A stretch of DNA of 40,804 nt from Ilumatobacteraceae bacterium (GTDB lineage: Bacteria > Actinomycetota > Acidimicrobiia > Acidimicrobiales > Ilumatobacteraceae): contig JAOBWK010000025.1 in the NCBI GenBank assembly GCA_025463305.1, positions 1-40,804 of the forward strand, read 5' to 3'. Each line of letters starts with the position of its first letter. Position 1 is the stretch's first letter. The notes beneath the pieces were generated by a model, which was not told the DNA's origin, ran no database searches, and worked only from the letters and a program-made list of their open reading frames with translations. Positions 9,247 to 15,766 of this stretch are shown piece by piece. A program made the translations under genes and the position numbers.

Positions 9247-9252
9247 TTGACA
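9247..9252 (+). promoter_or_regulatory. Possible -35 element upstream of the sortase-DTR gene
   Basis: A perfect TTGACA lies in the 113-bp gap between aroB and the next gene. The best downstream -10 candidates, CCAGTA at 18-bp spacing or TAGGTT at 22-bp spacing, are poor, so this is only a hint of an independent promoter. Confidence 0.25.
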
Positions 9253-9328
9253 AGATTCGCTCAAGACCGTCCAGTAGGTTCTACGCCACGGTGCGGAACC
9301 CGGCGAGCCGGTACTGGTAGGACGGTAG

Positions 9329-11110
9329 TTGAGCGTGGAAGCAGACATCACACAGGGCATCGGCATGTCCCGACGCAGGATCCTGGCCATCGGCGCCGTG
9401 GCCCCGGTGGCGGCGTTGGCGACGGGTGGAGCCCTCGGCGGCCTCGGCCTCGTCGATCCCGCAGCGGCCGCGCGCCCGGCGGTGACGCTCCCGCAGAACG
9501 CATCGGCCTTCGTGTCCGTGCCGCCGTCGCGCCTCGCCGACACCCGACCGGACCGCAACGTCGGCGGCTACACGCGCATCGACGCGAACACGATCCGCGT
9601 CCAGATCGCCGGCCGCGGCGGGGTGCCCGCGACGGCGACGGCGGCGGTGCTGAACGTCACCGCGGTCAACACCACCCAGGGCGGCTTCGTCTCGGTGTAC
9701 CCGTCCGGCAGCACGCTGCCGAACATCTCCACCTTGAACGTCGAGGGTGCCGGCCAGGTCATCCCGAACCTCGTCACCGTGCGGCTCGGCGACGCCGGCT
9801 CGGTCGACGTCTACACCCAGAGCCCGGCCGACCTCATCGTCGACGTCAACGGCGCGTACACCCCGGTCACCGACGTCGTCTCGGCCGGTCGCTTCGTCGG
9901 CCTGCAGACCGCTTTCCGGGCCATCGACACCCGCACGCTGACCAAGGTCGGCATCGGCGGCGTGCAGCGCGTCGATGTGTCGGCCGTCGTGCCGGCGACG
10001 GCGTCGGCCGTCGTCGTCAACCTCACCGTCACCGAGTCCAACGGGGCCGGCTTCTGGACCGGCTACGCCGCCGGTGGCGCGCAGCCGAACTCGTCGAGCC
10101 TGAACACCGACGACGCCAACCAGACCCGCGCCAACCAGGCGATCCTGCCGATCGGAACGTTCGGCGCGAAGCGCGGCATCGACGTGTTCTCGTCGTCGGG
10201 CGGCCACCTCGTTGTCGACGTCGCCGGCTACTTCACCGGCACCGTCGACGCCGTCGGCTCCGACGGCCTGTTCGTGCCGAACGCTCCCTACCGCACGCTC
10301 GACACCCGCCAGGTGCCCAACTATGGCCGGATGTACGCCGGTTGGGTCGCCGAGTTCAACTACACCGGCAGCGCGACCTCGCAGGCCGTCGTCGTCAACC
10401 TGACCACCTCCGAGACGCGCGGTGCCGGCTACTTCACGGGCTACCCCGCCCGCACCGATCGTCCGTTGGCCTCGAACCTCAACGCGTCGACCAAGAACCA
10501 GACCGTCGCCAACCACGCGATCCTCCGGGTCTCCACCGCCGGCGTGGCCGTGTACACCCAGACCGGCGGCGATCTCATCGTCGACGTCGCCGGCTACTAC
10601 ATCGGCACCCCGGTCGCGGCCACGTTGCCGCAGGTCGTCAACATCATCCCGCCGCCCCCGCCGCCGTCGGCGCTGCCGTACGTGCTCGTCGCCCCCAACC
10701 TCGGCAAGCCCGGCCATGCGATCGCGAGCGCGACCGTGCTCGAGGGCGTCACGAGCAACATCGTCGATCCCGGCAACGTCGGCCACTGGCCCGGCACGGG
10801 CTTCGCCGGCGAGCAGAGCCACATGGTGCTGTTCGCTCACCGCACGACGAACATCGGACCGTTCTACAACCTCCACCTGCTCGGCGCCGGCGATCAGATC
10901 TCGTTGACCGGGTCCGACGGTCGGGTCTTCCACTACGGCTTCGTGCGCCGCGACCTCACCAGCGCCAACGCGCAGGAGATCTACAACGTCGGGCTCGTCG
11001 CACCGATCCCCAGCGTCTCGTTGGTGGCCTGCTCGCAGCCGAACTTCCTGCCGACGAACACCAAGTACCGCATCGTCGTCACGTTCACGCTGCTGTCCGT
11101 CGACGAGTGA
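9329..11110 (+). CDS. Tat-exported protein with three DTR modules and a C-terminal sortase domain
   Basis: 593 residues from TTG 9329; GTG 9335 or ATG 9365 are alternatives, and the last puts MSRRRILAIG at the N-terminus. That segment has a twin-arginine-like SRRRIL motif, then a hydrophobic stretch and AAARPA, suggesting Tat export. Three related modules follow (about residues 65-175, 180-306, 310-425), each with a DTR core, a LNVT or NLT strand and an ending like IVDVNG or VVDVAGYF. A proline-rich linker (about 436-450) leads to about 140 residues that fit a sortase: H504 in LFAHRTTN, C568 in SLVACS, R581 in TKYRIVV, the expected His-Cys-Arg order and spacing. Sortases join proteins to cell wall or to each other. 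The catalytic motif SLVAC departs from the usual TLxTC. No LPXTG substrate is seen in this window. Function beyond the fold is inferred. Confidence 0.8.
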   Translation: MSVEADITQGIGMSRRRILAIGAVAPVAALATGGALGGLGLVDPAAAARPAVTLPQNASAFVSVPPSRLADTRPDRNVGGYTRIDANTIRVQIAGRGGVPATATAAVLNVTAVNTTQGGFVSVYPSGSTLPNISTLNVEGAGQVIPNLVTVRLGDAGSVDVYTQSPADLIVDVNGAYTPVTDVVSAGRFVGLQTAFRAIDTRTLTKVGIGGVQRVDVSAVVPATASAVVVNLTVTESNGAGFWTGYAAGGAQPNSSSLNTDDANQTRANQAILPIGTFGAKRGIDVFSSSGGHLVVDVAGYFTGTVDAVGSDGLFVPNAPYRTLDTRQVPNYGRMYAGWVAEFNYTGSATSQAVVVNLTTSETRGAGYFTGYPARTDRPLASNLNASTKNQTVANHAILRVSTAGVAVYTQTGGDLIVDVAGYYIGTPVAATLPQVVNIIPPPPPPSALPYVLVAPNLGKPGHAIASATVLEGVTSNIVDPGNVGHWPGTGFAGEQSHMVLFAHRTTNIGPFYNLHLLGAGDQISLTGSDGRVFHYGFVRRDLTSANAQEIYNVGLVAPIPSVSLVACSQPNFLPTNTKYRIVVTFTLLSVDE

Positions 11111-11125
11111 TCGTCACGCACCGCG

Positions 11126-12889
11126 CTACGACACGTAGACGGTGCGGATCACCTCGTCGATGGTGGTGATGTCGTTCGCCACCATCGTCATCGCCTCGGT
11201 GCCCATCGTGCGCATGCCCTGCTGCTTGGCCACCTCGCGCACTGCGTGCGGCGTGGCGCGGTCGACGATCAGCTGACGGATCTCGTCGGTCACCTCGAGC
11301 ACCTCGTACACGCCGACGCGGTCGCGATAGCCGGTGTCGGAGCAGTAGTTGCACCCGGTGCCGCGGAAGAACTTCTCCTTCGGCAGACCGCCGAGGCGCT
11401 CGTACGCGCGCAGGTCCGCGGGGGAGGGGTCGTACGGCATCGTGCACGACGGGCAGATCTGGCGGACCAGCCGCTGGCCGACGACACCGACGATCGACGA
11501 TGACACCAGGAACGGCTCGATGCCCATGTCGAGCAGGCGGTACAGCGCCGAGCTCGCATCCGTGGCGTGCAGCGACGACATCACCATGTGCCCGGTGAGG
11601 GCCGACTGCACGGCGATGCGTGCCGTCTCCTCATCGCGGATCTCGCCGACCAGGATCACATCGGGGTCCTGGCGCAGGATCGACTTGAGGCCGCCGGCGA
11701 ACGTGACGTCGGCCTGGAGGTTGATCTGCATCTGGTTGACCGCCGGGAACACGTACTCGACCGGATCCTCGATGGTCATCACGTTGAGGTCGGTCCGGCT
11801 GATCTCGGCGAGCGTCGCGTACAGGGTGGTGGTCTTGCCCGACCCGGTCGGGCCGCTGCACAGGATCATCCCGTACGGCTTGTGCACGATCGACAGGTAG
11901 CGGTCGTGGCTCGCCGCGGGCATGCCCAGCTCGGACAGCTGCTTCATCGAGCGTGACTTGTCGAGCAGGCGGAGCACGGCGGTCTCGCCCCAGATCGTCG
12001 CGCCGGTGGCGACGCGGATGTCGACCCCGGTCCCGTCGATCACCATCGTGAACTGACCGTCCTGCGGGCGCCGCCGCTCGACGATGTCCATCTCGGCCAT
12101 GATCTTGATCCGGCTGACCAGCTCCGGCCCGGTCGAGGCCGGCAGGTCGAGCACCTCGCGCAGCGCGCCGTCGATGCGGTAGCGGATCCGTACTCGTCCG
12201 GCCGTCGGCTCGACGTGGATGTCCGACGCTCGGTCGCGCAGGCCCTGGGTGACGATCTTGTCGACGAGCCGGATGATCGGGGCGTCGCCGCCCGCTCCGC
12301 TGACGATCGCGTCGACCTCGATCTGGGCCTGGTGCGAGGCGGAGGCCCAGAGGTCCTTCACCGAGTCGTCGCCGACGGTGAGCACGCGGTAGTGCGTGTT
12401 CAACGCCATCGTGACGTCGCTCGGCGGCGCGAGGTAGACGTTGACGGAGTTGACGCGCAGCGAGGCGAGCGCGTTGCGCACCGCTGCACTGGAACCGTCG
12501 GAGATGGCTGCGTCGAGCACTCCATCGATCAGCCGCAACGGCACGATGTTGAACTCGCGGGCGACCGCCTCGGGCACCACCGCCAGTGCGTCGTCCGTCG
12601 GCTTCTCACGGCGGAGATCGACGGTCGGCAGGCCGAGCTGTGTCGCCAGCGCCCGGGTCAACGATCGTGAGTCGACCAAGCCCTGATCGACGAGGATCGC
12701 ACCGAGCTGACGGCCGGACTCCATCTGCAGGTTCAAGGCCGCGGCAAGCTGCTCGGGCGACAGCGCCTGCTCGGAGAGGAGCACGTCGCCGAGGCGCACC
12801 CGATCGTCGCGGGAGATCATCGGGGTCACGTCCGCGCTGACCACAGGCGGCGCGAAGATCGCTTCCTGCTTCTGCTGCCGGCGTTTCAT
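11126..12889 (-). CDS. pilB: Type IV pilus assembly/type II secretion ATPase (PilB/GspE)
   Basis: 587 residues from ATG 12889, which has AAGGAG 10 nt upstream. It is the cytoplasmic hexameric ATPase that drives pilus or pseudopilus extension. An N-terminal MshEN/T2SSE_N-like domain (about residues 25-190, LGDVLLSEQALSPEQLAAAL and GAILVDQGLVD) is followed by the ATPase domain. Visible motifs are SDIHVEPTAGRVRIRYRIDG, Walker A GPTGSGKTTTLYATL, the Asp box ending TIEDPVEY, Walker B DVILVGEIRDEETA and the His box SLHATDA. A C-terminal zinc-binding tetracysteine set, CPSC and CNYC, also typical, is present. MshEN domains often bind c-di-GMP, and a GGDEF-EAL gene lies at 24311. It is divergent from pilC; its stop faces the sortase gene stop 15 bp away. 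Confidence 0.95.
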   Translation of the reverse strand: MKRRQQKQEAIFAPPVVSADVTPMISRDDRVRLGDVLLSEQALSPEQLAAALNLQMESGRQLGAILVDQGLVDSRSLTRALATQLGLPTVDLRREKPTDDALAVVPEAVAREFNIVPLRLIDGVLDAAISDGSSAAVRNALASLRVNSVNVYLAPPSDVTMALNTHYRVLTVGDDSVKDLWASASHQAQIEVDAIVSGAGGDAPIIRLVDKIVTQGLRDRASDIHVEPTAGRVRIRYRIDGALREVLDLPASTGPELVSRIKIMAEMDIVERRRPQDGQFTMVIDGTGVDIRVATGATIWGETAVLRLLDKSRSMKQLSELGMPAASHDRYLSIVHKPYGMILCSGPTGSGKTTTLYATLAEISRTDLNVMTIEDPVEYVFPAVNQMQINLQADVTFAGGLKSILRQDPDVILVGEIRDEETARIAVQSALTGHMVMSSLHATDASSALYRLLDMGIEPFLVSSSIVGVVGQRLVRQICPSCTMPYDPSPADLRAYERLGGLPKEKFFRGTGCNYCSDTGYRDRVGVYEVLEVTDEIRQLIVDRATPHAVREVAKQQGMRTMGTEAMTMVANDITTIDEVIRTVYVS

Positions 12890-12899
12890 GACGTACGAG

Positions 12900-12905
12900 C
12901 TCCTT
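12900..12905 (-). promoter_or_regulatory. Ribosome binding site of pilB
   Basis: AAGGAG on the minus strand, 10 nt before ATG 12889. It fixes the start of pilB, since the same frame stays open for over 200 further codons upstream. Confidence 0.7.
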
Positions 12906-12915
12906 ATCTCCTCGA

Positions 12916-12935
12916 CTGTCTGCGGACGCAGACAG
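12916..12935 (-). promoter_or_regulatory. Near-perfect palindrome in the pilB leader
   Basis: Arms CTGTCTGCG and CGCAGACAG flank a 2-nt centre, 26 bp upstream of the pilB ATG. A 9-bp palindrome with a 2-nt centre looks more like a protein operator than an RNA hairpin, though a 7-bp stem with a 6-nt loop is possible. It may act on pilB alone or on the divergent pilB/pilC pair. Confidence 0.4.
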
Positions 12936-12966
12936 CGGGGCCCAGACCTCGAATATCGCCCATTCT

Positions 12967-13014
12967 CCGGTGGTTCTTGAGGAAGATCACACAGGAAGCA
13001 CACGGCGCCACCGG
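12967..13014. promoter_or_regulatory. Inverted repeat in the pilB-pilC divergent region
   Basis: CCGGTGG (12967-12973) and CCACCGG (13008-13014) are a perfect 7-bp inverted repeat separated by 34 bp. The 262-bp divergent region 12890-13151 otherwise holds no gene. It should contain both promoters, but I cannot place them confidently. The repeat could pair in RNA or be two binding half-sites. Confidence 0.3.
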
Positions 13015-13151
13015 TGTTGCGGATACACAAGAAATCGTCAACAAGCGTTGAGAACGGTCCTAGAGCGGAGGCCAGCCGCGCCGACAGAGACGTTCGTGCA
13101 CGCCTCCATCGTCCGTCTTCTCGCTCGCTGCGGCGCGCCGGCGGTGCAGCG

Positions 13152-14366
13152 ATGAGGCGCGCCGGCGCACCGACGCTCCCCGCACCGATCGCCTCGCTCG
13201 ACGGATCGTCGGAGGAGATCGCCGCGGCGCACGACGCCGCGGCCGGCAGTTCGCCCGAGCCCCGCGAGCCGAAGCCGCCACGGGACTCGTCGTGGCTGCG
13301 TTCGCAGTTCACGTTCAGCATCGGTCGCTCGGTCAAGGGCGACGTGGTGATGGCGTTCTCCCGCCAACTGGCCTCGTTCCTGGAGGCCGGCATCCCGGTG
13401 CTCGAGGCGTTGGAGATCGTCGGCGAGGAGACCGCCTCGGAGCCGATGCGCGTCGTCATCGACGAGATCAAGGAATCGATCCAGCGCGGGATGAGCTTCG
13501 CCGATGCGGTGGCCGTGCACCCCAAGGTCTTCCCGTCGTACTACCGGGCAATGGTCATGTCGGCCGAGTACACCGGCCGTCTCGACACCGTCCTCAGCCA
13601 GCTCGCCGCCTACCTCGAACGCGACCTCGGTGCGCGCCGCCAGGTCAAGAGCGCGCTGACGTATCCATGCGTGGTCCTCGGCGTCGCCGTGATCGCGATG
13701 ATCGTGATGTCGCTGTTCGTGCTCCCGAAGTTCAGTGGTCTGTACAAGAGCCTCGGGGCCAAGCTGCCGCTGCCGACGCGGATGCTGCTCGGCATCACCG
13801 ACTTCCTCACCAAGGGCTGGCCGATCCTGCTCGGCGGGATCGGGTTGATCTGGATGGCGACGTACGCGCTCATCGGGGGCGAGCGTGGCAAGGAGCGACG
13901 CGACCGGGCGACGATGCGCCTGCCGGTCATCGGCAACCTCTTCCACCTGATCTCGCTCGAGCGGTTCTGCCGTGTCCTGTCCGCCCTCGCGACGGCCGGC
14001 GTGCCGCTGCCCGATGCGATCGAGGTCTCCGCGGACAGCACCAACAACTCGATCTTCCAGCGCAAGCTCGCCGTGGTGCGCGACGTCCTGATCCGCGGCG
14101 GCGGGCTGTCGATGCCGATCATCGAGTCGGGCATCTTCCCCGTCGCGGCCCGGCAGATGATCCGCGTCGGTGAGCGCACCGGTGCGCTCGGCACGCAGCT
14201 CTCCAAGGCCTCCAGCTACTACGAGCGCGAGGTCACCTTCCACATCAAGCGGGCCACCGACATGTTCGAGCCGATGGTGATCCTCATCGTCGGCCTGATC
14301 GTCGGCTTCGTCGCCGTCGCCCAGGTGGCCGCGATGTACAGCATCTTCGGCCAGGTCAAGCACTGA
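13152..14366 (+). CDS. pilC: Type IV pilus/type II secretion inner-membrane platform protein (PilC/GspF)
   Basis: 404 residues. PilC/GspF is the polytopic platform through which the PilB ATPase drives pilin assembly. After an Ala/Pro-rich cytoplasmic N-terminus (about 1-65) there are two T2SSF domains. The first starts at FSRQLASFLEAGIPVLEALE (about 72) and the second at LERFCRVLSALATAGVPLPDAIE (about 275), as usual for the family. Hydrophobic segments are visible at about 175-195, 225-245 and at the C-terminus (MVILIVGLIVGFVAVAQVAAMYSIF). The conserved ending is intact. ATG 13152 is chosen because the upstream open region is low-complexity and lies in the divergent leader. It is transcribed away from pilB and towards the pilin genes. 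Confidence 0.94.
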   Translation: MRRAGAPTLPAPIASLDGSSEEIAAAHDAAAGSSPEPREPKPPRDSSWLRSQFTFSIGRSVKGDVVMAFSRQLASFLEAGIPVLEALEIVGEETASEPMRVVIDEIKESIQRGMSFADAVAVHPKVFPSYYRAMVMSAEYTGRLDTVLSQLAAYLERDLGARRQVKSALTYPCVVLGVAVIAMIVMSLFVLPKFSGLYKSLGAKLPLPTRMLLGITDFLTKGWPILLGGIGLIWMATYALIGGERGKERRDRATMRLPVIGNLFHLISLERFCRVLSALATAGVPLPDAIEVSADSTNNSIFQRKLAVVRDVLIRGGGLSMPIIESGIFPVAARQMIRVGERTGALGTQLSKASSYYEREVTFHIKRATDMFEPMVILIVGLIVGFVAVAQVAAMYSIFGQVKH

Positions 14367-14396
14367 CGGCTGCCGTACTGACGGCGGGCAGCCGTC
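14365..14396 (+). terminator. Hairpin between pilC and the pilin gene
   Basis: A perfect 10-bp stem, GACGGCTGCC (14365-14374) with GGCAGCCGTC (14387-14396), 12-nt loop, beginning inside the pilC stop codon. There is no U-tract after it. It could be an actinobacterial U-less terminator, an attenuator or an mRNA-stabilising processing stem that lets pilin be expressed differently from pilC. Confidence 0.55.
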
Positions 14397-14445
14397 TCCA
14401 TCCATCTCAACAACAACACGCACTGGCGGGACGCTCGGGCGGAAA

Positions 14446-14452
14446 GAAGGGA
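14446..14452 (+). promoter_or_regulatory. Ribosome binding site of the pilin gene
   Basis: GAAGGGA located 6 nt before ATG 14459. It is one of the strongest Shine-Dalgarno sequences in the window, as expected for a highly made pilin. Confidence 0.6.
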
Positions 14453-14458
14453 ACAGCA

Positions 14459-14866
14459 ATGAACAACACCACGAGCGCACCCATCGAGGGCGACATCATC
14501 GAGACGACCAGCAAGGGTCGGGACCGGGGCTTCACGCTCGTCGAGATCCTGATCGCGATCGTGCTGGTCGGCATCTTGTCGGCCGTCGTGGTCGTCGGCA
14601 TCGGCAACCTCACGAGCCAGGGATCGGCGTCGGCCTGCACGGCGTCGCTCGACGCCTCCAAGGCCGGCACGGTCGTGTACTACGCGGCGCATGGCAACGC
14701 CTACCCGACGGACTTCACCCAGCTCACCGACGGCACCAACTCGCCGGCCGCGCTGACGCTGCCGTCGGGTGCCACGGTCAACGGGCTCACCGTCAAGCAG
14801 GGGACGTGGACCCTCACGATGACGCCGAGCACGGGCGGCGCAGCGCCGACCTTCGCCTGCAGCTGA
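14459..14866 (+). CDS. Type IV pilin, probable major subunit
   Basis: 135 residues with a class III (prepilin) signal. A 24-residue hydrophilic leader ends in DRG24, followed by FTLVEILIAIVLVGILSAVV with the conserved Glu at mature position 5 (E29). Prepilin peptidase would cut after G24 and the helix would form the fibre core. The short globular part (about residues 60-135) has two cysteines, in SACTAS and the C-terminal FACS, suitable for a disulfide-closed D-region. The motif YYAAHGNAYPTDFTQLTDG resembles pseudopilin beta regions. It has a strong RBS and sits behind a hairpin that separates it from pilC. It is called major because it is first, smallest and best translated; this is inference. 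Confidence 0.9.
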   Translation: MNNTTSAPIEGDIIETTSKGRDRGFTLVEILIAIVLVGILSAVVVVGIGNLTSQGSASACTASLDASKAGTVVYYAAHGNAYPTDFTQLTDGTNSPAALTLPSGATVNGLTVKQGTWTLTMTPSTGGAAPTFACS

Positions 14867-14897
14867 CCTGCCCAGGAACCATTCGGACCGATCCGCC

Positions 14898-15269
14898 ATG
14901 CGCGAGGGGAAGGACCGCGGGGAGACCCTGATCGAGATCGTGCTCACCGTCGTGATCACGTCGATCACGGTCTCCGCGCTCGTCTCCAGCCTCGCCACGG
15001 CCGGATCGGCCGGCCAGGCCCAGCGTGACCACGCCGCGGCCGACATCGTGATGCGCAACTACGCCGAGGCCACCAAGCTGGCGGCGTCGTCGTGCGTCGA
15101 AGGGGGCACCTACACCGTGGCGTACGTGCCGCCGGCGGGCTACACGCTGACGGCCGATCCGGCGGACGCGGCGTGCCCCGATGTCGATGCCGTGCGCCAG
15201 CTCACCCTGCACGTGCAGCAGCCGTCGGGGGAGACGGACTCGATGCAGATCGTGGTGCGCACGCCATGA
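14898..15269 (+). CDS. Minor pilin-like protein with prepilin-type N-terminus
   Basis: 123 residues. The start MREGKDRG is followed directly by ETLIEIVLTVVITSITVSALVSSL, a prepilin signal with Glu rather than Phe after the cleavage Gly (G8) and the conserved Glu five residues in. This GETLIE form is common in actinobacterial pilin-like proteins. The globular part is short, with two cysteines (SSCVEG and AACPDV) and an ending in QPSGETDSMQIVVRTP. No specific family was recognised. ATG 14898 is 31 bp after the pilin stop with a weak AGGAA upstream. Its stop overlaps the next start (ATGA), so the three downstream proteins are likely made together as a minor-pilin set. Confidence 0.8.
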   Translation: MREGKDRGETLIEIVLTVVITSITVSALVSSLATAGSAGQAQRDHAAADIVMRNYAEATKLAASSCVEGGTYTVAYVPPAGYTLTADPADAACPDVDAVRQLTLHVQQPSGETDSMQIVVRTP

Positions 15270-15766
15270 TCGGCGCAGCCGACCGGGCTCACCGGCACGA
15301 CGATCGCGGCGCGGCACTGCTGCTCGCGATCGGCTTCGTGGTGATGATCGGCGCGATCAGCGCCGGGCTCGCCGCCATGGTGACATCCGGCGTGACCAAC
15401 CAGACCACGCTCGTCGCCGTGCGCGACCGGCAGTACGCCGCCGACGGCGCGGTCGAGACGGCGATCGCGGAGGTCCGCCACGACATCACCGTGAACGGCA
15501 GCGACTGTTCATCGGCGGCCGGCGTGACGCGGGTGCACCTCGACGATGTCGACGTGCGCGTCGACTGGCGCAACGACTGCGGCGTGGTCCGCACCGCCGA
15601 CGGCTTCGTGGTGGCGCGGCGAGACGTCGCGTTCGACGCCTGCATCGACGCAGGCGCGTCGTGCTCGAGTGCGGACACGATCATCAACGCGGTCGTCGCG
15701 TTCGATCAGGACAGCTCCGGCACGGTCACCCACACGGCGGTGCAGTCGTGGAGCGTCCTGCGATGA
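15266..15766 (+). CDS. Membrane-anchored minor pilin-like protein (PilX-like)
   Basis: 166 residues from ATG 15266, overlapping the preceding stop by 4 bp. A short basic N-terminus ends in DDRGAALLLAIGFVVMIGAISAGLAAMV, a single hydrophobic helix. The DRGAALL entry recalls PilX-type minor pilins, which often have degenerate prepilin signals and lack the Glu5. The remainder (about 45-166) is soluble, rich in beta-like sequence, and has several cysteines (SDCSSA, NDCGVV, DACIDAGASCSS) that could form disulfides outside the cell. No family-level match was recognised; the role is inferred from position between two prepilin-like genes. Its stop overlaps the next start (ATGA). Confidence 0.75.
   Translation: MIGAADRAHRHDDRGAALLLAIGFVVMIGAISAGLAAMVTSGVTNQTTLVAVRDRQYAADGAVETAIAEVRHDITVNGSDCSSAAGVTRVHLDDVDVRVDWRNDCGVVRTADGFVVARRDVAFDACIDAGASCSSADTIINAVVAFDQDSSGTVTHTAVQSWSVLR

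Noticed and set aside
9281..10933. Minus-strand frame of 550 codons opposite the sortase gene
   Set aside because: Shadow frame; the forward strand encodes clear repeat modules and sortase motifs.
12890..13151. c-di-GMP riboswitch in the pilB leader
   Set aside because: No match to the GEMM consensus; the palindrome is more like a protein-binding site.
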